A stretch of DNA of 64,000 bases, from the NCBI RefSeq assembly GCF_901827205.1, contig NZ_LR594675.1:6194001-6258000 (forward strand). Direction: 5' to 3'. The notes below the pieces were generated by a model. The model was not told the DNA's origin. It worked only from the letters and a program-made list of their open reading frames with translations, and ran no database searches. The position numbers were made by a program, and so were the translations under genes. Origin of the DNA: Variovorax sp. PBS-H4 (GTDB lineage: Bacteria > Pseudomonadota > Gammaproteobacteria > Burkholderiales > Burkholderiaceae_C). This document shows, in pieces, positions 25,107 to 34,347 of this stretch (the first letter of the stretch is position 1; each line of letters starts with the position of its first letter).

Positions 25107-25766
25107 ATGACCGTCAATGTCAAAGCCACCCCCACCCCCGGCGCCAAGCTGCTCAAGCCGGCCGACCACACGCTGGTGATGATCGACTTCCAGTCGCAGA
25201 TGGCCTTTGCCACGCACTCGATCGACGCGGTGACCCTGCGCAACAACGCGGCGCTGGTGGCGCAGGCGGCCGCAGGCTTCAAGGTGTCGACCATCCTCAC
25301 GACGGTGGCCGAAAAGAGTTTCTCCGGCCCGATGTTCAGCGAGATCACCGAGGCCTTCCCCGGCCAGGCGATGCTCGACCGCACCTCGATGAACACCTGG
25401 GAAGACGCCGCCGTGATCGAGCGCGTGAACGAGATCGGCAAGCCGCGCATCGTGCTGGCGGGCCTGTGGACCAGCGTGTGCATCGTGGGCCCGGCGCTGT
25501 CGGCGCTCGACCAGGGCTTCGAGGTGTACGTGATCGCCGACGCCTGCGGCGACGTGTCGACCGAGGCGCACAACCGCGCGATGGATCGCATGGTGCAGGC
25601 CGGCGCGCAGCCGATGACCGCGATGCAGTACCTGCTCGAGCTGCAGCGCGACTGGGCCCGCGGCGAGACGTACGACCTCACCACCGGCATCGCGAAGAAG
25701 GTGGGCGGCGCCTACGGCCTGGGCGTGACCTACGCCAAGACGATGTTCGGCGCGCACGAAGGCTGA
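25107..25766 (+). CDS. Isochorismatase-family cysteine hydrolase
   Basis: Protein of 219 residues, YcaC-like. HTLVMIDFQSQMAF has the catalytic Asp, TTVAEKSFSGPM the Lys, and AGLWTSVCIVGPAL the Cys nucleophile preceded by the usual cis-peptide region. Family members hydrolyse amides, carbamates or isochorismate-like ethers. The start has GAGGAGCTCCCC about 8 bases upstream. It opens an operon with an amidohydrolase, DoxX and an MFS exporter under a divergent LysR. Its substrate is unknown, but pairing with an amidohydrolase suggests an amide or an N-substituted xenobiotic. Confidence 0.9.
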   Translation: MTVNVKATPTPGAKLLKPADHTLVMIDFQSQMAFATHSIDAVTLRNNAALVAQAAAGFKVSTILTTVAEKSFSGPMFSEITEAFPGQAMLDRTSMNTWEDAAVIERVNEIGKPRIVLAGLWTSVCIVGPALSALDQGFEVYVIADACGDVSTEAHNRAMDRMVQAGAQPMTAMQYLLELQRDWARGETYDLTTGIAKKVGGAYGLGVTYAKTMFGAHEG

Positions 25767-25788
25767 AGACCCGCCCGGAGCGCAGCGC

Positions 25789-27789
25789 GTGACATCTTCC
25801 TCTTCTTCCAACCCCGGCCGCCGCCGCTTTCTCGGCGCGCTCGGCGCCACGCTCGCGGCCCCGGGCCTCGCGCAAACCACCGACTCGATCGAGGCTGCCA
25901 TGTCCGACACCCAGACGCCCGACCTGATCCTGCACAACGGCCGCATCACGACGCTGGACCGCGCCAACCCGATGGCGAGCGCGGTGGCCATCCGCGACGG
26001 CCGCTTCCTCCGCGTGGGCCGCTCGGAAGACGTGCTGCCGCTGGCCGGCCGCGCCACCCGCGTCATCGATCTCCGGGGCCGGCCCGTGCTGCCGGGGCTC
26101 ATCGACAACCACCTGCACATCATCCGCGGCGGCCTCAACTACAACCTGGAGCTGCGCTGGGACGGCGTGAAGAGCCTGGCCGACGCGATGGCGATGCTCA
26201 AGCGCCAGGTGGCGATCACGCCGGCGCCGCAGTGGGTGCGCGTGGTGGGCGGCTTCACCGCGCACCAGTTCGCCGAGAAGCGCCTGCCCACGCTCGAAGA
26301 GCTGAACGCGGTGGCGCCGGACACGCCCGTGTTCATCCTCCACCTGTACGACCGCGCGCTGCTCAACGGTGCCGCGCTGCGCGCCGTGGGCTACACCAAG
26401 GACACGCCGCAACCGCCCGGCGGCGAGATCACGCGCGATGCCAGCGGCAACCCCACCGGCCTGCTGCTGGCGAAGCCGAATGCGGCCATCCTCTACGCCA
26501 CGCTCGCCAAGGGGCCGAAGCTGCCGATCGAGTACCAGCTCAACTCCACGCGCCACTTCATGCGCGAGCTCAACCGCCTGGGTGTCACAGGCGCGATCGA
26601 TGCCGGCGGGGGCTTCCAGAACTACCCGGAGGACTACCAGGTCATCCAGCAGCTCGCCGACGCCGGCCAGCTCACCATCCGCCTGGCCTACAACCTGTTC
26701 ACGCAGAAGGCCAAGCAGGAGAAGCAGGATTTCCTGAACTGGACGGCGAGCTCGAAGTACAAGCAGGGCGACGACTACTTCCGCCACAACGGCGCGGGCG
26801 AGATGCTGGTGTTCTCGGCCGCCGACTTCGAGGACTTCCGCCAGCCGCGGCCCGACATGGCGCCGGAAATGGAAGGCGAACTCGAGGAGGTGGTGCGCAT
26901 CCTGGCCGAGAACCGCTGGCCCTGGCGCCTGCATGCCACCTACGACGAGACCATCACCCGCGCGCTCGATGTGTTCGAGAAGGTGAACCAGGACATTCCG
27001 CTGGCGGGCCTGAACTGGTTCTTCGACCATGCCGAGACCATTTCGGAAAAATCCATCGACCGCATCGCCGCGTTGGGCGGCGGCGTGGCGGTGCAGCACC
27101 GCATGGCCTACCAGGGCGAGTACTTCGTCGAGCGCTACGGCGCGGCCGCGGCCGAGGCCACGCCGCCCGTCAAGCGCCTGCTGGAGAAGGGCGTGAAGAC
27201 CTCCGCCGGCACCGATGCGACCCGCGTCGCCTCGTACAACCCGTGGGTGTCGCTGTCGTGGCTCATCACCGGCAAGACGGTGGGCGGCCTGCAGATCACG
27301 CCGCAGCGCAACCTGCTCGACCGTGAAGCGGCGCTGCGCATGTGGACCGAGAAGGTCACCTGGTTCTCCAACGAGGAAGGCAAGAAGGGGCGGATCGCGG
27401 CAGGCCAGCTCGCCGACCTGATCGTGCCGGACCGCGACTTCTTCCACTGCCCCGAATCCGAGATTGCGGACACGACTGCGCTGCTGACGATGGTGGGCGG
27501 CAAGGTGGTCTATGCGGCGGGCGCCTTTGCGCCGCACGACGAAGGCGCGCCGCCGCCGGCCATGCCCGACTGGTCGCCGGTGCGCCGCTACGGCGGCTAT
27601 GGCGCGTGGGGCGACCGGGAGGGCGCGCCGCTGCGCAAGGCGATGCGCCAGGCCGCCATGTCCTGCGGCTGCGCCAACAACTGCAATGTGCACGGCCACC
27701 AGCACGCGACGGCGTGGAGCAGCACGCTGCCGGTGTCGGACCTCAAGAGCTTCTGGGGCGCGCTCGGCTGCGCGTGCTGGGCGGTATGA
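25789..27789 (+). CDS. Amidohydrolase (YtcJ-like) with twin-arginine leader
   Basis: Protein of 666 residues from GTG 25789. The first 30 residues, GRRRFLGALGATLAAPGLAQ, look like a twin-arginine export signal, which supports this start over the internal ATG 25900. The enzyme body begins PDLILHNGRITTLD and has LPGLIDNHLHIIRGG with metal-binding histidines, FFDHAE, and SAGTDATRVA with the conserved Asp. This is the YtcJ branch of the amidohydrolase family, whose members act on amides or related bonds. The C-terminus carries CGCANNCNVHGHQH, a Cys/His-rich tail that may bind a further metal. It lies 22 bases after the isochorismatase-like gene. Confidence 0.88.
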   Translation: MTSSSSSNPGRRRFLGALGATLAAPGLAQTTDSIEAAMSDTQTPDLILHNGRITTLDRANPMASAVAIRDGRFLRVGRSEDVLPLAGRATRVIDLRGRPVLPGLIDNHLHIIRGGLNYNLELRWDGVKSLADAMAMLKRQVAITPAPQWVRVVGGFTAHQFAEKRLPTLEELNAVAPDTPVFILHLYDRALLNGAALRAVGYTKDTPQPPGGEITRDASGNPTGLLLAKPNAAILYATLAKGPKLPIEYQLNSTRHFMRELNRLGVTGAIDAGGGFQNYPEDYQVIQQLADAGQLTIRLAYNLFTQKAKQEKQDFLNWTASSKYKQGDDYFRHNGAGEMLVFSAADFEDFRQPRPDMAPEMEGELEEVVRILAENRWPWRLHATYDETITRALDVFEKVNQDIPLAGLNWFFDHAETISEKSIDRIAALGGGVAVQHRMAYQGEYFVERYGAAAAEATPPVKRLLEKGVKTSAGTDATRVASYNPWVSLSWLITGKTVGGLQITPQRNLLDREAALRMWTEKVTWFSNEEGKKGRIAAGQLADLIVPDRDFFHCPESEIADTTALLTMVGGKVVYAAGAFAPHDEGAPPPAMPDWSPVRRYGGYGAWGDREGAPLRKAMRQAAMSCGCANNCNVHGHQHATAWSSTLPVSDLKSFWGALGCACWAV

Positions 27790-28190
27790 CCATGCGCTGG
27801 ACCGCTTCGCCCGTACTTCGCTGGATCGCCTTGCTGCTGCTGTGCGCGGCCTACCTGCAGGGCGGGTTGCAGAAGGCGCTGGACTTCCCGTCGGCCGTCG
27901 CCGAGATGAACCACTTCGGCCTCTCGCCCGCCGCCCCGCTGGCGATCGCGGTGATCGTGCTGGAGCTGGGTGCCGCGGCGCTCATCCTCGCCGGGCGCCT
28001 GCGCTGGCTGGGCGCGCTGGCGCTTGCGCTGTTCACGCTGATGGCCACCTTCGTGGCGCTGCGCTTCTGGGAGATGCCGCCGGGGCAGGGGCGCTTCATG
28101 GCGGCCAACGCCTTCTTCGAACACCTGGGCCTGGTCGGCGGCTTCGTGCTCGTCGCCTGGCACGACTTCCGCGAGCGTGCCCATGTCTGA
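27786..28190 (+). CDS. DoxX-like membrane protein
   Basis: Protein of 134 residues whose ATG overlaps the amidohydrolase stop (ATGA). Four membrane segments: LRWIALLLLCAAYLQGGLQK, APLAIAVIVLELGAAALIL, WLGALALALFTLMATFVAL and FFEHLGLVGGFVLVAW. The pattern, with QGGLQKALDF at the end of the first helix and an N-F-F-E-H-L-G motif, is that of the DoxX/DoxD-like family. Role in the operon is not known; relatives are linked to redox or thiol processes. Confidence 0.85.
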   Translation: MTMRWTASPVLRWIALLLLCAAYLQGGLQKALDFPSAVAEMNHFGLSPAAPLAIAVIVLELGAAALILAGRLRWLGALALALFTLMATFVALRFWEMPPGQGRFMAANAFFEHLGLVGGFVLVAWHDFRERAHV

Positions 28191-29781
28191 AACCCGCATC
28201 GATGCGAAGCCGGCGACGCCGCCCGGCGCCTTCGCCCCGCTGCGGCAGCGGGTCTTCGCGGTGCTCTGGGTCGCCACCGTGCTGGGCAACATCGGCAGCT
28301 TCATGCGCGACGTGGCGAGCGCCTGGCTGGTGACCGACCTGTCGGCCAGCCCGGCGGCGGTGGCGCTGATCCAGACGGCGGCCACGCTGCCGGTCTTCCT
28401 GCTGGCGATCCCGGCGGGGGTGCTGTCGGACATCCTCGACCGGCGCCGCTTCCTGGTCTTCGTGCAGCTGGTGCTCGCCGCGGTGAGCGGCACGCTGCTG
28501 CTGCTGGCGCAGACCGGCGCGCTGACGGTCGAATACCTGATCGCGCTGACCTTCGTCGGCGGCGTGGGCGCGGCGCTGATGGGGCCGACCTGGCAGGCGA
28601 TCGTGCCCGAGCTGGTGCCGCGGGCGGACCTCAAGGGCGCGGTCGCACTGAACTCGCTGGGCATCAACATCGCGCGCTCGATCGGGCCGGCCGCGGGCGG
28701 GCTGCTCCTGGCGAGCTTCGGCGCGGCCGTCACCTACGGGCTGGACGTGCTGAGCTACGCGTTCGTGATCGCGGCGCTGCTGTGGTGGAAGCGGCCGGCG
28801 GCGGTCGACAGCGCGCTGTCGGAAAACTTCTTCGGCGCCTTCCGCGCGGGGCTGCGCTACACCCGCGCCAGCCGCGAGCTGCACGTGGTGCTGCTGCGCG
28901 CTGCGGTGTTCTTCCTGTTCGCGAGCTCGGTGTGGGCGCTGCTGCCGCTGGTGGCGCGCCAGATGCTCGCCGGCGGCGCCGACTTCTACGGCGTGCTGCT
29001 GGGTGCGGTGGGCGCGGGCGCCATCGGCGGCGCGCTGGTGATGCCGCGGCTGCGCACCCGGCTCGACGCCGACGGCATGCTGCTGCTGGCCGCGCTTCTC
29101 ACCGCCGCGGTGATGGGCAGCCTGGTTTTCGCGCCACCGAAATGGCTGGCCGTGGCGCTGCTGCTGGTGCTGGGGCTGGGCTGGATCGTGGCGCTGACCA
29201 CGCTCAACGGCGTGGCGCAGTCGATCTTGCCGAACTGGGTGCGCGGCCGCGGGCTGGCGGTGTACCTCACGGTGTTCAATGGCGCGATGGCCGCGGGCAG
29301 CCTGGGCTGGGGCCTGGTGGCCCAGACGATCGGCGTGCCGGGCACGCTCGCGGTGGGCGCGTCGGGGCTGGTGGTGGCGGGCCTGCTGTTCCACCGCGTC
29401 AAGCTGCCCAGGGGCGACGCCGACCTGCAGCCTTCCAACCACTGGCCCGAGCCGCTGCTGGCCGAGCCCGTCGCGAACGATCGCGGGCCGGTGATGATCC
29501 AGGTCGAATACCGCATCCACAAGGAAGACCACGCGGCTTTCCTCGAGGTGATGAAGCGCCTGTCGCTGGAGCGCCGCCGCGACGGCGCGTATGCCTGGGG
29601 CATCCATGTGCACACGGTCGACCCGGAGCGGGTCATCGAGTGGTTCCTCGTCGAATCGTGGGCCGAGCACCTGCGCCAGCACCACCGGGTGTCGCAGGCC
29701 GACGCAGACCTGCAGGCCGAAGCGCTGCGCTTTCACACGGGGCCTGCGCAGCCCGAGGTGCATCATTTTCTGGCGCTGTGA
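28183..29781 (+). CDS. MFS_3 transporter with C-terminal monooxygenase-like domain
   Basis: Protein of 532 residues from ATG 28183 (a GTG at 28177 is possible). Twelve membrane segments of the MFS_3 exporter family: WVATVLGNIGSFMRDVASAWL, PAGVLSDILDRRRFL (the loop 2-3 motif) and IGPAAGGLLLASFGAAV. After about residue 420 comes a soluble ferredoxin-like domain (MIQVEYRIHKEDHAAFLEVM, then WGIHVHTVDPERVIEWFLVESWAEHLRQH) of the antibiotic biosynthesis monooxygenase superfamily, as often seen in MFS_3 proteins. It probably exports a small molecule connected with the upstream enzymes. The last 149 bases overlap a convergent SGNH gene. Confidence 0.9.
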   Translation: MSETRIDAKPATPPGAFAPLRQRVFAVLWVATVLGNIGSFMRDVASAWLVTDLSASPAAVALIQTAATLPVFLLAIPAGVLSDILDRRRFLVFVQLVLAAVSGTLLLLAQTGALTVEYLIALTFVGGVGAALMGPTWQAIVPELVPRADLKGAVALNSLGINIARSIGPAAGGLLLASFGAAVTYGLDVLSYAFVIAALLWWKRPAAVDSALSENFFGAFRAGLRYTRASRELHVVLLRAAVFFLFASSVWALLPLVARQMLAGGADFYGVLLGAVGAGAIGGALVMPRLRTRLDADGMLLLAALLTAAVMGSLVFAPPKWLAVALLLVLGLGWIVALTTLNGVAQSILPNWVRGRGLAVYLTVFNGAMAAGSLGWGLVAQTIGVPGTLAVGASGLVVAGLLFHRVKLPRGDADLQPSNHWPEPLLAEPVANDRGPVMIQVEYRIHKEDHAAFLEVMKRLSLERRRDGAYAWGIHVHTVDPERVIEWFLVESWAEHLRQHHRVSQADADLQAEALRFHTGPAQPEVHHFLAL

Positions 29782-30418
29782 GCAAGATCTCGTGCACGAG
29801 CGGCGCGATCACACGCCCGATCGAGTCGTGTTGCCTCGAGTCCAGGTGGATACCATCGATATCGCTGCGGCCCGTGACGGCGTTCAGGTCGAAGAAGTGC
29901 ACCGATTTCGAGATCGCCATCTCCTTCAGTGCGGCGGCAAAGCCCTTGCTGCGTTCGACAGCACCCTCGAACTTCCTCTCGTTGGCACCCTTTGGCTGGA
30001 TGATCTCTGGCGCAGCGACGACCAGGACCCGAGGGCACGGCATCCCGGGCTCCAAGGGCGCTTGGCGAATGATGTCGACCAACCTGCCCACGCCCAGGGC
30101 CGCACCCCATGCCTTGATGTCGGAGGGAGCCTGGAAGTCATTGGTGCCGAGTTGAATGACGACCAACTCGAGCGGCGAATTCATCTCGATGACCTCGCCA
30201 AGACCCGCGGCGCCGTTTCGTCCCGGCCGAAACGGGTCGTCCCAAAGCGTCTTTCGTCCCGGGAGGCAGTTTTCCACCACACGGACTTCGCGGGCGCCCG
30301 CCTTGTGAAGTTCGGATTCCAGCACTCCTGGCCACCGCTGATGGAAAGCGTATCGCTCGCGGGTGCCAGGAACCATGCCCCAACCCATGCTGTCCCCGTA
30401 AACAAGAATCTGCCTCAT
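29633..30418 (-). CDS. SGNH/GDSL-type esterase
   Basis: Protein of 261 residues from ATG 30416-30418 with AAGGAG upstream. Block I is ILVYGDSMGWGM (Ser nucleophile), block III is VVIQLGTNDFQA (Gly-x-Asn), and block V is DIDGIHLDSRQHDSIG (Asp-x-x-His). This is an arylesterase-like SGNH hydrolase, without a signal peptide. A normal protein would end near HEILL; the last ~48 residues, Arg/Ala/Pro-rich, lie antisense to the MFS gene and look like read-through. Just downstream of the phosphate acyltransferase gene, so the two are likely one unit with the Na/Pi symporter. Confidence 0.85.
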   Translation of the reverse strand: MRQILVYGDSMGWGMVPGTRERYAFHQRWPGVLESELHKAGAREVRVVENCLPGRKTLWDDPFRPGRNGAAGLGEVIEMNSPLELVVIQLGTNDFQAPSDIKAWGAALGVGRLVDIIRQAPLEPGMPCPRVLVVAAPEIIQPKGANERKFEGAVERSKGFAAALKEMAISKSVHFFDLNAVTGRSDIDGIHLDSRQHDSIGRVIAPLVHEILLTAPENDAPRAAQAPCESAALRPAGLRRPATPGGAGAGARPTIRRGTTR

Positions 30419-30474
30419 GGTGTGCTCCTTCTTGCCAGGCTCGTCACCGCCTCGAAAATGGGGATGCGCCTTCC

Positions 30475-31488
30475 TCATTGCCCGTGAGGTTCGGCATCCA
30501 GCAACAGGCTTCCCAGGGCCGCGGAATACACCTTGGATGCCAGGCTGTCCGTGCGACTGGTGAGAATCACCGGCCGGCTTGTTCCCAGGACGACGCCGGC
30601 GCAGGAGGCCCCGGCCATGTAGACGAGGGACTTGTAGACCGCATTGCCGGCTTCGAGATTCGGCATCAGAAGAATGTCGGCCTTGCCTGCGACTCGCGAT
30701 TCGATGCTTTTGGAAGTCGCAGAAGCCATCGATATGGCGTTGTCGAAGGCCAATGGACCATCCACCACCGCATCCCTGATCTGCCCGCGTTCCGCCATCT
30801 TGGCGATGGCAGCGGCATCGAGTGTGCTGGGGGCGCCGTGCAGGACCGATTCGGTGAAGGAAAGGACAGCGACGTGCGGCTGCGCGATGCCGAGTGCTCT
30901 TGCCAAAAGGACCGCATGCTCAAGAATCTCCACCTTCTCGGCCAAGGCGGGCGCCACGTTCACGACGCAGTCTGAAATGATCAGCGGCGATGGGCGGCCC
31001 GGCACCTGCAGCACGAAAGCATGGGACACGCGCCGCGACGTCCGCATGCCGCTGGTGCGGGAAACAACGGCCCGCATCAGTTCATCGGTATGCAGCGACC
31101 CCTTCATCAACATGTCGACGTCTCCCGCGCTCGCGAGCCTGCATGCCGCCTGAGCGGCTTCTGCCGCGCCAGGGCCTGTGTCGATGATTTCGGATTGCTG
31201 AAGATCGATGCCCTGGCGCGCGCCGAGGTCGAGCAGACGATCCCGGGGGCCGATCCAGCTCACGTCGGCGATCTGCTCCTCGATCAGCCGACAGCCTGTT
31301 TCAAGTGCATTTGCGTCACAGGGAAAGACCATGGCGATCTTCCGCCGGCCGCGCTGGCGGGCCGTCGCGAGAACGCCATCGAGGAAGGTGCAGTTTTTGT
31401 TGGAGGCGAAGGGAGACGCTGCTTCGAGTTCGGTCATGTGCTGTGCGCGGCTGTCAAGGCTTGCACGCCGTTCAGGCGACGGGTTCAT
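30475..31488 (-). CDS. Phosphate acetyl/butyryltransferase family enzyme
   Basis: Protein of 337 residues if started at ATG 31486-31488, which overlaps the symporter stop; ATG 31437 and 31512 are alternatives and none has a strong ribosome site. Motifs of the phosphate acyltransferase (Pta/Ptb) fold: KIAMVFPCDANALE, LMKGSLHTDELMRAVV, SHAFVLQVPGRPSPLIISDCVVNVAP and VDGPLAFDNAIS, ending LASKVYSAALGSLL. Such enzymes exchange phosphate with acyl-CoA to form acyl phosphates. No acetate or butyrate kinase is adjacent. Lying between a Na/Pi symporter and an esterase, it may link acyl groups released locally to CoA. Acyl specificity unknown. Confidence 0.85.
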   Translation of the reverse strand: MNPSPERRASLDSRAQHMTELEAASPFASNKNCTFLDGVLATARQRGRRKIAMVFPCDANALETGCRLIEEQIADVSWIGPRDRLLDLGARQGIDLQQSEIIDTGPGAAEAAQAACRLASAGDVDMLMKGSLHTDELMRAVVSRTSGMRTSRRVSHAFVLQVPGRPSPLIISDCVVNVAPALAEKVEILEHAVLLARALGIAQPHVAVLSFTESVLHGAPSTLDAAAIAKMAERGQIRDAVVDGPLAFDNAISMASATSKSIESRVAGKADILLMPNLEAGNAVYKSLVYMAGASCAGVVLGTSRPVILTSRTDSLASKVYSAALGSLLLDAEPHGQ

Positions 31489-33151
31489 TGGAGGTGGCTG
31501 CCAGCCCGACATGCGAATGGCGAATGCGCGTTTTCGTCAGGGCTCCGGCCGCCTCGAGGATCGGATAGGCAATGGAACAGATGTGCGAATTGATCCGCTT
31601 CAGGTCGCTGATGAGGTCCAGGTGCAGTGAACTCGTCTCGATGCTCTGGGTCGTCTGCGTCTGAAGCCGGGCCAGATGGTTGACGGCGTAGGCGTGCTCC
31701 AGATCTCGAAAGCGGGCCTTCTCTTCGAGCAGCTTCTTCGCGTCGCGTACCTGGCCATCCAGGAATACGCTCATCGCAAGCCTCAGGTTCGCGATCAGTC
31801 GCGTGTGCAGGTCCACGATCTCCGCCATGCCGGCATCCGAGAAGCGGTTGGATTTGCGGATCTGCTTGTCCTCGATGTCCTGGACTACATGTTCGATGAC
31901 ATCGCCGACCTGCTCCATGTGAATGGTGAAGGAGACGATGTTCGACCAGCGGCGGCCTTCCTGCTCGGACAAGGCATCCTGGGAAATCTGCGTGAGGTAG
32001 AACTTGATGGCCGAATAGAGCTCGTCGACGGTGTCGTCCATCTTGCGCAGTTGCTCGGCCAGCGTGAGGTCGGCGTTGCGCAGCACCGGGAGGATTCCCG
32101 CGAGCATGGCCTCCACCACGTCGGCCTGGTGCAAGGCTTCGCGAGCCGCGCAGCTGATCGCGAGAGAGGGGGTTGCCAGGGCGCCGGGGTCAAGGTGCCT
32201 CGGGCGAATCTCGCCGACCGGCAAGGAGGGCGTCGGCAAGAGAATCTCGACGACCTTGGCCATCGGGCCCGTCAGTCCGATCAGGAACAGGGCTCGCACG
32301 ACGTTGAACCCCAGGTGGAATGCGATCACCTGGGCGTGTGCGCTCGCGATGTTCTGTTGCAGCAGGAGCTCGATCTGGGGCAACATGGGCACCGCCACTG
32401 CGCATCCGAGCAGCTTGAACAGCAGGCTTCCGAGGGGAAGCCGCAGTCGGACCGCACGCGGCCCCGAGCTGGTGAGCATCGCCAGGATCCCGCTGCCGAG
32501 GTTTGCACCCAGGACCAGGCCCAACGCCATCTGCATGGGCAGGACCCCCGATGCCGACAACGTCGCGCTGAGAAGCACGAAGGCAAGGCTGGAATAGGTC
32601 GCCATCGTCAGCAGGGCGCCGACGATGATCTCCAGCATCACATCGTCGGGCAAGACCAGCACGAGGCTGCGGAATGTCGAGGAGCCGAGCAGAGGTTGCG
32701 TTGCCGTGACGATCAGCTGCAGCCCAAGCGTGATCAGCCCGAACCCGATGAGGACGTGCCCCACGCGGCCGCTCGGTCGCTTTCCAGCGCCGGTGACAAG
32801 CACGACGCCCACGAGAACGAGCATGGGCGAGAGCCACGATAGGTCGAAGGAAAAGACGACCGCCATCAGGCTGGTGCCCACCTCCGCGCCGAGCATCACG
32901 GCCAGTCCGGTCGGAAGGCCGACCAGGCCATTTCCCACGAACGACGAGATGAGCACCGCGGTGGCCGTGCTCGACTGGACGACGCCCGTCACGGTCATGC
33001 CGGCCAGCATCGCCAGGAAGCGGTTCTTCAGGTTGCGGGCAAGCACGCCGCGCAAGTTGGCACCAAAGATTTGAATGACACCGGTGCGCACGATGCTTGT
33101 GCCCCACACGAGCAGAGCGATCGCGGCGAGAAGGTTGAGCAGGTGGATCAT
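31472..33151 (-). CDS. Na/Pi cotransporter family protein with PhoU-like domain
   Basis: Protein of 559 residues from ATG 33149-33151. The N-terminal half has the two inverted Na/Pi repeats, each with a Q-S-S-T or related motif (TVTGVVQSSTATAVLISSFVG; in the second, LGLVLGANLGSGILAML), in about eight membrane segments. The last 200 residues are soluble and helical, with RKMDDTVDELYSAIKFYL and MEQVGDVIEHVVQDI, a PhoU-like domain. Related bacterial proteins (YjbB) export phosphate. It heads the minus-strand group with the phosphate acyltransferase and esterase and sits near phosphonate genes, where surplus phosphate would be released. Confidence 0.88.
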   Translation of the reverse strand: MIHLLNLLAAIALLVWGTSIVRTGVIQIFGANLRGVLARNLKNRFLAMLAGMTVTGVVQSSTATAVLISSFVGNGLVGLPTGLAVMLGAEVGTSLMAVVFSFDLSWLSPMLVLVGVVLVTGAGKRPSGRVGHVLIGFGLITLGLQLIVTATQPLLGSSTFRSLVLVLPDDVMLEIIVGALLTMATYSSLAFVLLSATLSASGVLPMQMALGLVLGANLGSGILAMLTSSGPRAVRLRLPLGSLLFKLLGCAVAVPMLPQIELLLQQNIASAHAQVIAFHLGFNVVRALFLIGLTGPMAKVVEILLPTPSLPVGEIRPRHLDPGALATPSLAISCAAREALHQADVVEAMLAGILPVLRNADLTLAEQLRKMDDTVDELYSAIKFYLTQISQDALSEQEGRRWSNIVSFTIHMEQVGDVIEHVVQDIEDKQIRKSNRFSDAGMAEIVDLHTRLIANLRLAMSVFLDGQVRDAKKLLEEKARFRDLEHAYAVNHLARLQTQTTQSIETSSLHLDLISDLKRINSHICSIAYPILEAAGALTKTRIRHSHVGLAATSNEPVA

Positions 33152-33316
33152 CGGGGTGGCCCTGCGTGGTGCTGGGCCGGCGAAGCGCAAATGGAAGAAG
33201 GGCGCCATTGTGGGTTTGCAGGTGCTTCGCGATCAATCGACCTTTGCTCACAAGCCGAGTGAGTTTTTGTGGAGACCCACCCATGTATGCTTTTTGGACC
33301 ACCCTCAGTCACTGCC

Positions 33317-34216
33317 ATGCGCGCTCTTCCCCCGCTGAACTCCATCAAGGCCTTCGATGCCGCCGCCCGCCATCTCAGCTTCACGAAGGCGGGTGACGAG
33401 CTGTGTGTCACCCATGGCGCGATCAGCCGGCAGATTCAGTTGCTCGAGCAATGGCTCGGCACCGCCTTGTTCCTGCGATTGCCGCGTGGCCTGCAGCTCA
33501 CGAATGACGGCATGCGGTTTCACACCGAAGTCAATGCCATGTTGAACGGCCTTGCTTCGGTGGCCGACCAGATCCGGCATCCACGAACGACCCGCATCAT
33601 CCGCGTGCAATCGCTGCCGACGTTCACGATGCGCTGGCTCATTCCCAGATTGCCGAACTTCCAGAGAAGGTATCCAGACATCGAGATCCGGCTGTCGATC
33701 GCTGCCGATGCGATGCCGCCGCGTGTCAATGACTTCGAGGTGTTCCTGACCGGCGGCCCGGAAAGCCATCATGGCTTTCGCTCGGGGAGATTCCTCGACG
33801 AGCAACGAATCGCCGTCGCGGCACCGGAGTTGTTGCGACGCTCACCGATTCACAAGCCCGACGATCTGAAGCAGCATGTGCTTCTTCACGCCAGCAGCCT
33901 GCCGGCGCTGTGGTCCAACTGGTTCTCGGCCGCGGGTAGCCAGACCGTCCAGGGCCGTGGCGAGCTGACCTTCGAGCACCTCTACCTGTCGATTCAAGCG
34001 GCCGTCAATGCCGTGGGCGTTGCCATCGGCCCCACGGCGCTGGTGGCAGACGACATCCATGAAGGGCGCCTGCAGTACGTCATGCCCCAGTGCGCGCTGC
34101 CTGCCAGAAGCTACTTTTGGTACTCCCCCGAGCGGACCCAGGGTGACGCCGCAGTCGACTCGTTCTGCGCCTGGCTGTTAGACGTCGGCAACACCATGCC
34201 TGAGGCTGCGAGCTAG
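33317..34216 (+). CDS. LysR family regulator (GcvA type)
   Basis: Protein of 299 residues from ATG 33317. The N-terminus PPLNSIKAFDAAARHLSFTKAGDELCVTHGAISRQIQLLEQWLG is the GcvA-type LysR winged helix, and the C-terminal co-inducer domain is complete. It is divergent from the symporter gene and directly upstream, same strand, of the HD oxygenase, lactate-type permease and PhnM genes. It could control either side. The effector is unknown. Confidence 0.92.
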   Translation: MRALPPLNSIKAFDAAARHLSFTKAGDELCVTHGAISRQIQLLEQWLGTALFLRLPRGLQLTNDGMRFHTEVNAMLNGLASVADQIRHPRTTRIIRVQSLPTFTMRWLIPRLPNFQRRYPDIEIRLSIAADAMPPRVNDFEVFLTGGPESHHGFRSGRFLDEQRIAVAAPELLRRSPIHKPDDLKQHVLLHASSLPALWSNWFSAAGSQTVQGRGELTFEHLYLSIQAAVNAVGVAIGPTALVADDIHEGRLQYVMPQCALPARSYFWYSPERTQGDAAVDSFCAWLLDVGNTMPEAAS

Positions 34217-34347
34217 GCGACACGCCGATGGTGCACAGCGCCAAGTTCAGAAAAACTCACAGCCCTGTCCCAACTTAAATCGATTGATACCAAGCAGCTC
34301 CGAAAAATAGCATCGCTCGTTCCAAAACCTGAAACCAAGGAGCAAGC

